DNA of 64,000 bases from Lophium mytilinum (GCA_010093605.1 MU004196.1:584255-648254), one strand, 5' to 3'; counted from the first letter of the stretch, positions 33,177 through 45,845 are shown. The notes: generated from the sequence alone by a model not told the origin. Numbers and translations: made by a program.

Positions 33177-36086
33177 TTTGCCTTGCTTAGATGGATGTAC
33201 GTAGCATCAAAATCCCAAAAGAATAAATGGCTGGAGCCCGGTTCGAACCTGGTCCTCGATGAGCGACCGAAGAAAAAGCAACGCAGGACATCTTAAACGT
33301 TTGGTGACTAAAAAACAATGGAAAGATGTCTCGACAATTCCTTCGCCAGTAGGCAAAGGGGTATGTACCTGTCAAAATTCCAAGGTTGAGGACGAAAGAA
33401 TAAAGCAAAACATATACCTCAGTGAAACGAAACTGTTTGTACTTCGCTGCCCACACCCTACTCCGATTATATTTTCTTTTCACCATATCACGCAAGAGGT
33501 TTTCCACCGATGTAGTGCAAAACCAAGTGCGAATATGCCAGTGATCAGCGATCTACTGTCTCCGCCTAGCGTGCATGACACGATTCTACTGTTGTCTATC
33601 CCAAAACAAAAATCCCAAAACTATGCAACCGCCCAACCTTGTTCTAGAAATCACGATAAACAACCTATACAACCAGCCCCTTCGACTTCTAGAAAGCATG
33701 ATACAGCCCATTCACTTCCCTGTTTCGAAGGTTGCCCCCTTCCACGCATAAGTGCAGTATGACTTGAATCGAGGTTTCCGTGTAGACCAAGCCCTCTATT
33801 ATGAACTCCCGATCCACTTCAAGATACCACCAAGTGACCTTGAAAGTCAGTCTAGACGGTGAGGTTCTAGATTCCACCTCTACCCATCCATACCCTTAGC
33901 CTCACCTCCCATCCCCTCTCCCCCCTCCCCTCTCCTCAATCCCTCAAACCCATCCGCCCACCTCAAACCCCAAAATACACAAGTCCCTCACCCAGCCCCT
34001 CCCCTCCATCACATGCCCGCCTCGGCTCCCTCCCCCAGCGCCCAGCCTCCCTAAACCCCATCACCGAGCTTCCCTCGCCGAGCTCCACTCCCCCGTCCCG
34101 GCGTCCAGGAACCAGGTGCCCCGGAAACCCTGTCCCTGCCTCTTGCAGATTGCACCCGCCGTCTCCAGATCCTACGCGCTGACGCCATCCCGGCCCGCGC
34201 GTTCGCGTTGTCAGATCAAGATGACCGCGCTCGGCGCCGAGATGCGGGCTTGGCGGTAAGGGCGGCGGATGAAGGGCGGCGGTGCGGGTGAGTAGCGCTG
34301 AGGCGAAGGGCTGGGCCCTAGGTTTGGCGGGAGGGGTGGGTGTTGGTGGAGGTGGTCGGACGAGGGTTGTAGTGGTGGGACGTCGGGTAGTGGGTGCTGG
34401 GCGGCACTAGGGGAGAGATGGGCGGAGCGCCATCGTGCCGAGAGCGGGCGGGATGGGAGGAGAGGAGGAGAGAGCGAGAGGTGTGGCTGATTTTCGTAGC
34501 TTAGGGTTCTTGCTTCCGCTTTTGGAGAGTTGGGGTGCTGGCTTTCTTTTTTTCTTTAGACGGGATATGTTGCGGCTTGGTTTGAACAATTAGGTCAAGA
34601 GTCCGATTCTGCCTGTATGGTCTTTTTCTTTGAAGCTAAGAGCTTTGGGTGTGATGGGCCATTCTCCACGGTGGTTTTTGGGGCTGTCGGACGGGGAATG
34701 CGAGGCCCTAATTCTAGACGTCTCGTCCTTCACATTGTTCTTGGGACTTCATAGCTGTACGAGACGATTGCACACGGTAGAACTGTAGTCCTATCATGGC
34801 GAGACCTTTAGGAAGTTGACCAGATGTCGTGCTTTTTTGCATTGATAGACGCCATTCTGGGATTACGAAGCTACCTTAGACCGCGTAGAAGTAGCTATCT
34901 TAGAATGAGCAAGTCAAGATGCTGACTCCGACTGGCTCGTTGGTCTTGCGAATTTCGAGGGCACGAGGCCTCATTTGACGGCTTGAAGTACATCTTTTAG
35001 GCGAGTAGTTGCAGTGCTTTGTTTCGAATGTTTCCATGATGGTGATGGCCCCGATCATTCTACTAGTACCGAGCTACTTCAGACGGAGTGATGATAGCTC
35101 TGTGTGGATGAGTGATCCGACACATTGATTTGGGCTAGCTCGTTATTTACACTGGCCTTCGGATATTTCAGTCCGCTAGGCTACCTTAGACGGCTTGATA
35201 GTAGCTCCACAGACGAGCAGATCCACGGACCTAATTCCGGAGCCTCATCGTTGTGTTGTTTTGCCGAGCGCTCATTTAAGTTTTTCGTCACTGTCTAAGG
35301 CAACTCAACGGGCGTCTAAGATCTAGGTACCATGTCAAGCCTGATGCCTTGAAACCTGGGCTGTCTCTGAGGCAATACCCTGATTTAGCACGTGCAGAGT
35401 TGAACAGTGTACATCTGAAACCTCGGATCTGCCAGAGGTCTTCTGGAATGATATTACATCTTCCAAAATGAAAGCACAAGAACAAGAGGAAGGATCTAGG
35501 TGGCTGGACTTCCATGTGCGAGAAACATATGACTTAGCATTCGGTATCTCTCTGGGAGTCATGCACACTGTTTGGCACTGTGTGAGGTGGCCCCGTAGGC
35601 TTCAAAAAGATGATGGGGATGTAAAGTTCCATACGGTGCAAGTTGTACTGCTTTTTGACCGAGGGGCCACCTAGCGCGGGGGTTTCTCCTGACAGTGGCA
35701 TCCGTTTAGCAAAAGCGCCGCCTATGCGGTTCAATATCCCGAGCCCAACCACGAAATCTACTAGCATGCTAAATCGACGTGGTTTCAACGCGTAGGGGTC
35801 GATATCCAGACGAGGGACAAGAATAGGGGCTTTATCGTCACGTTTTCTTTCCATTTGGTAGTAAATTGAACCACACGACCACGAGAACTATAGGAACTCT
35901 CACCCAGTGCTGACTTACCGCTCCCTCGATCGTGAACATAAGGTCGGCAAAAAGCAACGCCGGGTGCACGTGGTCACGCGCTATCGCGCCAGCGACCTCA
36001 CTCCTCACTTGCTTTTGCTGCCGCCTTTTGGACTTCCTTCTTCTTGTTCTTGTTCTTCTTCAACTTCTTCATCAAACAACGACACC
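33177..36086. other. gene-poor stretch with strand-skewed tracts and degenerate repeats
   Basis: 33177-33870 is ordinary sequence with no gene. 33878-34150 is strongly C/T-rich on the plus strand, and 34250-34475 is strongly G-rich on the same strand, so base skew flips near 34.2 kb. 34865-35230 holds about four degenerate units of roughly 100 bp. A minus-strand frame at 35534-35854 (106 codons) has no domain. 36000-36086 is the pyrimidine-rich leader of the small gene that follows. Confidence 0.5.
34865..35230 (+). repeat. degenerate tandem repeat, period about 100 bp, about four units
   Basis: Related segments start near 34870, 34970, 35070 and 35182. Each has GCTACYTTAGAC-like text, then GGCTTGATAGTAGCTC-like text, then GAGCAGATCC-like text. 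Units differ at many positions. The repeat is non-coding in all frames. Confidence 0.5.
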
Positions 36087-36485
36087 ATGGCTATCAGAGC
36101 CTTCCTCAAGCGTTGGTTGTCCCGGGGGCAGTGGCTGCCGTAAGTACCCCTTTTGACGACGCGTTTGATATCAGCTCTAGCGAGGCTTTGTACTGACTAT
36201 ATGTATACAGCGTCAAGACCACTCCGGCGGCTGCAGCCGACTGGGACTGGGAGCAGACGTTCGCTGCTCCCAGTTCCAGCCGGCCGGCGGTTGCGGAGGA
36301 AGAAACCGGCGAGATCGTAAGATATCGCGGAGAGTTTCGCTGGTGCCTGCGAAACGAAGCGGTAAGCTTATCTTTCTGTCTTTGCCTTAATTCAACGGTT
36401 ACAGATTCAGGATTGGACAACCAGGAGCAAAGCCATCGACTTCCCTCTCCGGATTAGGATGCCAGGAGCCCGGATCCGGATTTGA
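36087..36485 (+). CDS. small three-exon gene, 94-residue tryptophan-rich protein of unknown function
   Basis: Exons 36087-36139, 36211-36361 and 36405-36485 join in phase through two canonical introns (GTAAGT...TATACAG, 71 nt; GTAAGC...GTTACAG, 43 nt). The ATG has an ideal context (GACACCATGG) after a CT-rich leader. The product starts with a short amphipathic basic segment (MAIRAFLKRWLSRGQW), then an Ala-rich and acidic stretch (ADWDWEQTF), then YRGEFRWCLRNEA and a basic tail. Six tryptophans in 94 residues is high. No family is recognised. An alternative acceptor at 36410 would drop two residues. It could be a lineage-specific protein or a chance assembly; the clean splice sites favour the first. 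Confidence 0.45.
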
Positions 36486-39400
36486 ATTTAGAAAGAGATA
36501 AGAGATGGATGACGATGTAAGCTGAGAGAAAGAGATAACAGATTTGACGATGTTGATAACTAAGGAAGATCCTCCTGGGCTATTCGAAACCTACACTCAA
36601 GTGATGTCAGAAGCACCGAGTCCAAGATCACGCTGGATCTTCGCACTATCAAAAAAGCAGTTCAAACAACCTTATCGTCGACTCGCGCAGATCCAGCCAA
36701 TGCCAGAACAGTCGCGTGGAGCTACCAATCTTGCCATAGGCTTCGGCCGAATAAGGCGCTACCCCTCACCTTCTTTCGACGACGCCGCTGTTGCTCGATC
36801 GGCACGCTGCGAGCGAATCAGGCGCGTCCAGCACGATAATCAGGCCATGCGACGAATCAAGGCGGGGCGGACTCCAGGGCTTGCTTCTGAGAGGTTGGCT
36901 GTCCGTTGATACATATTCAGGGCGGGAATATGTATGTACAGTGTGGCAGCGTCTCACACCGACATTTGGCATCCCCGCGCGTTAACGAGGGCAATATGAA
37001 AGTCAATATTCGCGCCTGGCGACGGCGGCGGCAAAGTAGGTGCGAGGGCGCCCAAATCGGTCCCGCGGAGACTGGGATCGGAAGTAAACAGCCGCTGGCG
37101 GGTGGTCGAGGTGGTGCGAGTGTTGGGAATCGCGGAGAGGAGGTCAGAGTCATGGCCACGGGTACTTATCGAATAATCCCCCACAACGAAAGCGAGTGCC
37201 TGCAAGCGAATCCCGCGGACGGCGAGCACGCTAGCCCGCAGCCTATCCAGAGGAGGATAGGCTTGCCACGTGTTGCAAACCCTGCTCGCGCGGGCTTTGG
37301 CCAACGGCCATGACTCGGCGACCAGAAAGCTGCCCAGGAGAGCCGATTCGCCGGATGATCTACGGCAAGCCGTAGGGCAGAGACGGGATTCTGAGGGCCT
37401 GAAGGCTGCGGAGGCTTCAGCCCACGATACACATCCAACGAAGAGATCGTGAACGCGTGCAGCCATCATGCAAGCCTCAAGTTGCGTGCGAGATCCAGGC
37501 CTCTTGGCCCAACAGACGCATCCCAGCAGTCCATGCCCCCAACCAGCCTGTCCAGCCTTGCTCCTTGCAAATTGTCGAAGCGATGCAAAGGCTCCCCCGT
37601 TCTCGCAGTGACCCCCAGCACCGCGTCGACGCAGCAGTATGGACCACAGGCGCTGTGCGCTGCGGAGACCGAGTGAGCGCGCCTGGCGCTGATATTTACG
37701 GCGGGTATCTCGGAGGAGGCCCATCCCAGCACGTCTCTTGCCTCGCTCTTTGCGCTCTGCGGGCTTCCTCGGCCTATTGCTGGTGAGGCGCGAGCGGTTT
37801 CCACTAGCCATGCTGGCTGCATGCGGACACGAGGCCACAGTCGGTCCAGCGTGTCATATGCTCCACCAACCCGCTCGCTACTTGACCGCAACAACGAGCG
37901 GAATAGGCCCGCCAGATATCGGTGATCGGCCCAAGTGCCGTCCACGATGCTGCCGGGAGCACTGCCGGACGCTCTGCTGCCGGCAAACCGGGCCTCGAAG
38001 TGTCGACACTCGAGGGCGTTTCACAGCCCCTTGCCGATGATGCTGGCACGGCGACACGCAGGACACGAGGGCGAAACGTGGGGGGCGTGCGCTGGGGCCG
38101 AGTCGGAGATTTCGCCAGGCTTCTTGCCAGATGCGACTGGTGCTGATGGGCGAACGTTCTGCCCGGCTTCGCTGCTAGCTGCTTCGGCATCCCGAACCCC
38201 TGACGGCTCGGCACACAGCTCCTTCGTCTTGTTCTCCCGCCCACGCTGACCAACCGCGCCGACTAATGCCTCCGCCAGCGTCCCCACCAGCGTCTCCACC
38301 CTGCGCAAGAAGCACATCTCAGACATGCGGGCAGCCGGGCCATTCCGCCGCTGGTGCCGGCGGAGAGGAAGGCTTGGTTGTCGCGGGAGGCCGCGCCCGG
38401 AAACCCTGAAACCCTGAGGGCGGTGGAGGCAAGGAGCTCCTGGCCGCGGGAGAGCTGGGCTCATGTCTCGCAGCCGCAAGCAACGTGTCTCACTGCGGGG
38501 ACGTCGCACACGTGGAGCGATCAGTCGAGAAACATGTCGTCAGGCCCGCGTCCATCCACAACACACACCCAGCCGTCGCACTGCGTTGCCGGCGCGGCAG
38601 ATGTCACGTTTGCCGCATGGGCCTGAGGATCTGCGGCACGCGAGCCGGTTGGTGTTTGCGCGTCGTCGGCCTCGTGTACGGTGTGCGTGCTGTGCGGCCT
38701 GGCTGCCCTGTTGCCTGTCCGCCGCTGAGACGAGGCGGTGCTGGGTGTGGCATGCGGAGGACCACGGCCCTGACTCTCTGCTCCTGAGCATGAGATGAGG
38801 TTGTGCTGCCGCGGAATGTGGGCGGAAGGCAGGAGGCGGTGCTGACGGGAGACTGGTCGGTCGGTCCGGGCCAGGGTGCAACGTGGAGGGCACGTTGTTG
38901 TGGAAAATTGTGGAATGGAGCTAGCAGCCACGTCCCGCACCGTCAGCGGCTTCAGGCATCAAATCCTCCAGCGCCCGTCTCGAGCCAGGGCGCTGCAGGA
39001 CCGTCAGGTTAGTGACTCCAAGGGACAGAGCCGCAGTCCAGGCCGGCGATGCGCGCAGCCGTGGCCGCTGTTGCACACGACGGGGCTTTGAGGAGGGCAA
39101 AACGGCGGTGCAGCCGTCGAAACCCGGTTGACCTGGTGCCGTGCTGCTGTCTGAGAGGCCACGGCCCCGCTGCAGAAGGTATCCCGGCGACAACGTGCTG
39201 TGGAGCGCAGACTCGCAGATTCCTCCAGATGCAGAGCTGTCGTCAAAAGTCATGCAGCGCCTCTTGTGAGCCATGCAGCGTCGCCGCCCGCGATCAGCAC
39301 AGTATGCAGGCGCCATCGCCGTCTTCTCCGCCGCGTCGGCGAGCCCAGCGAGCCGGTGTCGACGGACCCGTCGAGGGTTGTTTGGCTTTGGCGGTGCTTG

Positions 39401-39963
39401 CTGGCGGTGCCCGTGATAGTAATCGGCGAGACTCTGTGCGGCGAAAGGGGCTTGCGATCCCGCGTCGGGGAGCTCCAGGGCCTCGTTGGACTCGTTCGGG
39501 GGCCTCCACGTGGGCATGCTACGGCGTGTCGCTGAGAGGAGTGGTGGTGCTGGCCCGATGCCGCTGTGGTGCTTTTGCAGATGCGCTGCAGATTCTCTGG
39601 ATGCTCTGGATGCTTGCCAGAGCGCTGGAAGAGGCGTGGAGGTTATAGCCTGCGAAACATCAGCGCCCCATCCGCTCGTTGTACCTCAGCACTCTGCTCC
39701 CAAATTGCCGTCCCACCGCGATCTGCAGGGATGCCTCGTGGTCGCCCGCCATGGATCGCGTTAGCTCTGCCCTGGAGTCTCACGGCCGGGGGCGCTGGAT
39801 CATCACCAGGCGGGTTTAGGGCAGGCCAGTGTCGTAGGCCCAAGCCAGCGTGCAGGTAGCTCTGAAACACCCTTGCTCGTACCCACTCCGTCTGCGACCT
39901 GCCCAGGTCTGTGAGGTGCTCTCGCTGAGGAGCGCTCCTACCCTCACCCGCCCAGCATCCCAG
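36486..39963. other. GC-rich stretch of about 3.5 kb without a supportable gene
   Basis: Between the small gene and the RGS gene the sequence is GC-rich, especially 36.9-39.85 kb. Long open frames appear in all six frames simply because stops are rare. None shows a domain, a hydrophobic core pattern or matching splice sites. It could be a long untranslated leader or regulatory region of the RGS gene, a non-coding RNA, or recent GC-biased sequence. Confidence 0.5.
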
Positions 39964-42595
39964 ATGCCGTATACTACCTCCCCCTTCGCCTCACTCGACT
40001 CCATCTCCCCACCACTCCTCCCACTGCACTCCCACTACACTGCCCGCGCGCCCTCCCTCAGCGACACTGCCTCTGCTCCCGCTGCTGCGACTACTCACTC
40101 GTCGACGGCCCGATTGTCAGCAGCCTCGCTGATTGTGACCTCGGCCTCCGCTGCTGGTGAACTCTCTTCCGCCAGCGACACCACCGCGGACCCCAATTTT
40201 CAGCGAGCCGATCGAGCCCCGAGCGACCCCCGCCGCCTGTCTCGTCGCCTGCCGCTGCTGTCGAGGAAGCCGTCGCGCCCAGACGTTGCAGCACCCGACC
40301 ACCAGCAGTCCGCATCGTCGAGCACCTCACCCGCCCACTCAACCGTCTCTACGCCCTCACCACTCGCAATTCAGCAGCCGGCCCGCCCTTCTCTTTCGTT
40401 GCCGCGAGCCCGCGACAGTTCCGCCAGCCTGGGCTCGATTGCTGCAGAGGCACGCCCGCCGACGCAGAGGAATCCCAGTTCGGGGTCGCTGTCTCAGACC
40501 GCCTTGTCGCCGCCGCTGGCGCATATAAACAGTTCCCGCAAGTCCAGCGAGGTGCCCGCTTCTTCTGTCGCCAACCGCCGCGGGAAGCTCCAGCTGTCTC
40601 GTTCGCTGTCTCGGCTCGAGTCTGGCCAGCGTAAACACAGTACTTCAGGCGTGGCCCAATCGCAGACCGCCAAGGACAAAAAGATGCATCAAACGTCGTC
40701 GAGGCTGCTCCGTATGACGGACGATGAGCGCCCATTCACTAGAGTAAGTGCAAACATTTTGTCGTGTCCCGGCGTGGCCCGGCTTCCGCTTTGGGCAGCC
40801 ACGTTTAAACAGCCGCGCTCCTCGACCACCAACCTCGCTCCCCCACCATTACTTTCCTTTTCACCTCCACCCACCTCAATTCCTTGAAGTCCCCGCCAGG
40901 ATGCCCGCTATGGACTGGCGACAGACCCTCAAAATGGCCCTGGAGGTCACTAACCCAAACATGGCCGCCCACAAAGGCACTCCCGCAGGACTCCTGGCAC
41001 GTCGAGAAGCGTTGGAATTGGCCGAGCGAATCACCTCCGCCCGCACCCGCGGCTGGCTCTCTCAGGTTGTCCTCTCCTGGATCAGCTAACTTTTACTATT
41101 CTGGATCTCGCATTTTGTAGTGAATTGGCTTAGCTAACGTGCATCTCATCTAGGACTTCAAAGATCTCTTCTCAACGCTCATGGTATCTCTCCCACTCAT
41201 TCCGCACCGCGTGCGCTTCCACATGATCGACCACACCTTCACGACCGAGGAGGCCATCACCAACCTCGGCAGTCTCAAGTTCTCCCAGTCCAACCGCATG
41301 CCAGACCCCAAGGACTCCTCCCGCGTCGTAACCACGACCACAACAACCACCTTCTCAATGGCGAAAGAGATGGCTCGCTCAGTCTGCCAGAAGTTTCTTG
41401 ACGCTCGGTTCATTGAGTCGGTGGATGGCAAGTCGGACTTCAACAGCAAGAGCTCCGTCTGGCAACTCACCCCCAAGGGCATCCACATCCTCGAACGCTT
41501 CTGCAACCGCAATGGCATCCAACAATCACATGTTCGCGACGTGACCAACTCCTCTCGGAATGCTGGAGCCCTCGTGGTTCTGGAACGTGAGCACGAGACG
41601 GATAGGCTAAACCGCGACGGGGACACGCTAAAGATTCTTTTCTCTCGATTCGTCGGCCACAAGGCAAATGATGAAGGAGGCTCCGACTCTGACTCGCTAC
41701 ACGAGTTTTGCCGCTCCAACGTCGGCGTCAGGATGATTCGGGAGCGCCGATTCAATGACAAGCTCTACCTCTACACTTTCACCGGCAAGGCTACCGTTGA
41801 CTGGCTCATGGACTGCTGCAGCATGGTCGACAAACGCGAGACGTACGAAGTCGGCGGCTTGTTCCTCGAGCAAGGCTTCATGGCTCCGGTAGAAGGCTAC
41901 ACTCCTCGTGATCGGTTCGTGGCCTCGAAGCAAGCTATCTACTACGTCACCCCGCTCGGAGAAGAAGTCGCGGGCTGGATTGCCACTCCTGAGGGCTCCG
42001 TCAACGGCGAGGCTAACGGCAAGCCCCGTGACGGTACGATGCGAGATTCCAATGCCAATCGCATGGGAGTCATCATCACCAACCCGGCAGCACGTCTCCT
42101 GTTCCGCGAGTTCCTGCAGGAGAGCCATTGCGCAGAGAATCTCTCTTTCTACCTCGAAGTTCAAGATTTCACCAAGCAGTATAAAGAGGCGAAAGCTATG
42201 AGCCCAGCCCCCAAGGTCGAGGTCATCCGCGAGACATTGGCTGCGGCGTACAGCTTGTACAACGCCTTCCTTGCCCCTGGTTCTCCGAACGAACTGAACA
42301 TCGACCATAGTCTCCGGACTCAACTCGCTAGCCGCATGACTCGGGCAGTTGGTGACGATACGTCAATGCTCAAGAGTCTAGATGAGGTTGCACTCCTGTT
42401 CGATCGTGCCCAGAACTCCATCTTCAAACTGATGGCCAGCGTAAGGATCCCCATGATTAGTCTATTCCTCTACTTATTACTAACTTCAGTCAGGATTCCG
42501 TGCCCAAATTTGTCCGGAGCCCGAAGTATCTACAACAGATCCGAGAGCGCAATCTGGAGTCTTCCCTAGGAGCACCATCCCGCTCATCACCATAG
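39964..42595 (+). CDS. flbA: regulator of G-protein signalling, FlbA/Sst2 type (DEP-DEP-RGS)
   Basis: A 722-residue GTPase-activating protein for a heterotrimeric G-alpha subunit. Exons are 39964-40743, 41154-42440 and 42494-42595. The first 260 residues are Ser/Pro-rich and end in RMTDDERPFTR. The exon 2 text (DFKDLFSTLMVSLPL, SLKFSQSNRMPDPKDSSRVV, TTTTTTTFSMAKEMARS) is near-diagnostic of FlbA. DEP domain 1 is at ~275-355, DEP 2 at ~455-540 (YTFTGKATVDWLMDCC), and RGS at ~565-695 (LLFREFLQESHCAENLSFYLEVQDF). The last exon encodes DSVPKFVRSPKYLQQIRE. In Aspergillus, FlbA inactivates FadA, ending vegetative growth and allowing conidiation. Intron 1 is unusually long (410 nt) and may hold an alternative first exon. 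Confidence 0.95.
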
Positions 42596-44761
42596 ACGCC
42601 GACTTTAATCGGCTCCTTCCGGCGTCCGTACGGCTCATGACTTTTCCCTTCGACAGATTTCACCCACGGTCTTCCCACGATTCATACGGAACTCCCCGAT
42701 CTACTTCTGTTGCGCAACTGCGCCAGCAAATCTTCTGGCCCTCTGCCCACATCCTTGTTCTTACTTTACGTCAAGGATATCCATGGACCGCTGAGCAATC
42801 CCATCACATGCTGTCATCTAACACCCCTTCTGAACAAGGGGAGCTTTGGATGATGGATGGCAGGAGACTTCCCTCCGACATTTCTGCATGCATCCTCTTT
42901 TTCCTTTTTATTCACCGAATTCCCCCTTTGATCAACTTCATTGCATGGCACAGCTTAGAAGCTTTGGCGTTTCACGGTACCGGAAAATAACTCTCTCCCC
43001 ACCAAATTCACTCTTCCGGCATTTTTCTCATGGGTGGGGCTGGGTGGCTATTTGCTTTGAACTTTTTTTTTCGGCTTTGCGACTTTTCCTTTTCTCTCTC
43101 TACATGCTTGTTCATAAATCATCTGCCTTTTTTCTCGAGTGTTGCTCGTAGAGGAGGAAGTCTTTTTTCTTTTCTTCGACTGCACACTATTATCCGACCG
43201 AAAAGGATCCGGCATATTCCCACTCCAGTGGGTTCTGCGAGGAAACGAAAACGGTCGAGAGCTGGAGAGGGGCGGGTAAGGCATAGCAGAAGAGAACGAC
43301 CCTAACCAAGAGGGGGTGAAGAAGGATTGGTGGAGCATCGGATGTATGATAAATTTTTCATTCCCACTTTAGGAGATTCCTAAACCTCCTGAATATTCCC
43401 GGAATGAAGATAAAGCTACGGCTAGATTGTTTGCAAAACAACTCCCCCTTTTTTTGCTCTAGTGCGGCTGCTTGTAGTGCAGGTGGGTGCGATGTGAAAA
43501 TGTGGAGTGTGGTGGGTCTTGGCTATTACGTCCAGAATCGTGGGTAGCGGCTGCTTGCATGCGCGGCGCGTCAGGGCGTGTGATTGTGATTGTGATATCG
43601 ATGAGCGCCGCACGCAGCTCGTGCATTGATTGCATGTGCGGTGTGCGCGTGCCGTGCTGCCCATAATGGCCGCAGCTGCTATTTTTATTGAGTAAAGCGG
43701 GAGGGGATGTCGCCACGCGCTGATCGCTGCTGCGCAACTCGGGAATAAAGATGCAGGTGGTAGTCAGTAGAGGAGCACGCGTGGTGGGCTCGGGAAACTC
43801 GGGCGTTCAGAAGGGGTGGGTATATGTGTGTGTATGCAGGTGGGTAGGGGCATTTCATCTATAGACAGGCGATTGACAGGCGAGGGCCGTGGTGAGTATG
43901 TATGTGTGCTTTTTGAGAAGGTGGGGAGGGGGGCTTGGCGGGCGGGCGGGCGAATACGAGAAGCACGTGGGATTGAGAAGGGGTGGGGAGGGGGTTGGGT
44001 GGGAATAGGGATGGAAAGGGAGAAAGGGGTGGTCTGGCGCTGGATGGAGTTTCAGTTGTCGGGGGGGTGATGTTGGTCTGCCTTTTGAGGCTCTTGGCGT
44101 CGGAGAGTTTATATGTAGTAAGTAGGCACGTGGTAGGTAGGGAGCCTTCAAGCACTACTAGAGCCTGCGGAGAATATTAACCTCTTAATTTATATTATAC
44201 TATGTATAGTGGTAGATTCTGCTAGGAACTGGAGACTGCGTTGTGCAGAGGCTACCTAGCTTTGTAGATGTTGAGTAACTTGGTGGTATAACAAGATAGC
44301 AAGAGGACTAGAACGGAATGCTCTACTGTTGCGCCTATATAGTTCAAAACAGAAAACACTATGCTTAGATTTGACGATAAATTTCTTGGGCCTGAGCAGT
44401 GTTGATATCTTATAGGACTAAATCTTGTCCTAAGTTGTTCAATTCTATACCCACGTAGCACATCTTTAGAGCCTTCTTCACTAACGTGTTTATAGATTCA
44501 GTCGTTTTGCTGACCATCCTTGATAGTCATTAGCGGTGATAAGGAAATTAATTCTTCATGTGAAAGAACCGAGGATCTCAAATATTTTTTTGCTTTTTGA
44601 ACGTCATTCAAGTCATAGAAACATGTTATAGAGCCAAGATTGCTTTCTAATTGTAAAGACCTAATGATCAGCGCTCATCGCTAGAAAAGTTACGCTTACA
44701 ACATCATTACGCTGCTTAAAGCTGCACAAGCTAGAGAATTCCAATTTCAAAAAACACAAGA
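42596..44761. other. intergenic, no gene seen; G-rich tract
   Basis: The 3' flank of the RGS gene, then ordinary sequence. 43770-44070 is G-rich on the plus strand with many runs of three or more G. From about 44150 to 44760 the sequence is AT-richer and featureless. No domain-bearing frame was found. Confidence 0.5.
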
Positions 44762-45845
44762 TCACTCGAGCTCAAAGCGCTTTTCGCCTAACCTCACCAC
44801 TGTGAAAGGAGCATCTCCCAGCTCCACCGAATCGTTCTTCCCTAGACTTGTTTCAACTACAAACCTCTTTGGACGAGTCACCGCTTTCAACGGTTTCCAC
44901 AGGTCCTCTTCCAAATCAGCATCCAACACTGACACAAGATCCATAGGGTTAGACGATGTGCACAGATCTACGAGGCGCACGTTTAGCTCTCGCAGTCCTT
45001 TCATGCTTGCAATGACACGCCATGCCCGTTCCCAGATGAGCTTATCGTTGCAGCCGGCCCAGTTGCTTGAAGTCGGGTCGAACTTGAGAAACACGAATGA
45101 GACGTCAATGTCTAGTCTCTGGATAGAATGAAACCGATGCGGGAGTACGGCGGCGGAGAATGCGGTGATGGGCTCAAAGGCGGCAAAGGAGAAGGTGTTC
45201 AGGGTATAAAGAGCTGGAATCGCCTCGGAGTAGCTGTAAAGGTTAGTATCGGGTGCTCGAAAGCATGCTTGAAGTGCTGTGGATGGACATTTACATTCTT
45301 CGGCATGCCAATGGGAGTGCCAAGAGTCCTTCTGTAGCCGGCGAGACGTTACTCCAGCCATCGAGACTCGGAACTCCGTAATCGTAGAAATCTAACTTGG
45401 TGTAACGGTCCCACCCAAATAGCCTCCAGCAATCCTGCTTAGAGTGCGAAGGATCTTTGCATTTCATGTGCTCCAACTTTCGGTCGTCTGGGTTCGGCCG
45501 GACATGAATCTGGCTATAACCCAGCGCGGCTTCCCATATGAGAAGGCGTATCTCAGCAGGCAGTTTGTTGTACAGTGGAGATTGAGATTGGTCGAAAGTC
45601 ACTTGATCAGAGTCCGAATTCTCTTCGCAAGTGAGAGATAAAGCCCGTTTCCGCCGAGATGGAAGCGGTTTGACTGATGGATTCGAAGGGCCGTCAGGGA
45701 AGTAGCCGTGACTAGGTGGCGGGCCAAGCGGTATCAGAGGCGATATAAGGCCTTTGCTGAGCCGTCGGGGGATATCGGTGAGATGCATTCTCAACCTCAA
45801 GCTACGAAGTATTAGCCTGAACATTTCTTTCGTTGATTTACGCAT
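44762..45845 (-). CDS. DUF7730-type protein of unknown function
   Basis: A 340-residue protein from two exons (45845-45295 and 45233-44762) with a 61-nt intron that joins LALPLACRRI to YSEAIPALYTLNTFSF. The stretch LYNKLPAEIRLLIWEAALG followed later by LPLACRRIYSEAIPALY and LPHRFHSIQRLDIDV is the signature of the large fungal DUF7730 group. Members often look like F-box relatives, with a short N-terminal helix pair and LRR-like tail. The first 90 residues are basic and disordered. Biochemical role is unknown. It stands alone, with gene-free flanks on both sides. Confidence 0.82.

Noticed and set aside
33226-33275. T-arm-like GGTTCGAACC suggesting a tRNA gene
   Set aside because: On neither strand does a matching acceptor stem or anticodon arm lie at the right distance, and T-stem pairing is poor.
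35534-35854. 106-codon minus-strand frame
   Set aside because: No family recognised and no supporting start context or exons.
36954-39846. Several frames of 150-300 codons on both strands
   Set aside because: They overlap each other in GC-rich sequence where stops are rare; no domain or splice evidence singles one out.
40900-41068. Internal cassette exon of the RGS gene
   Set aside because: Its length (169 nt with the leading G) is not a multiple of three and would shift the frame; it is kept only as a possible alternative first exon.
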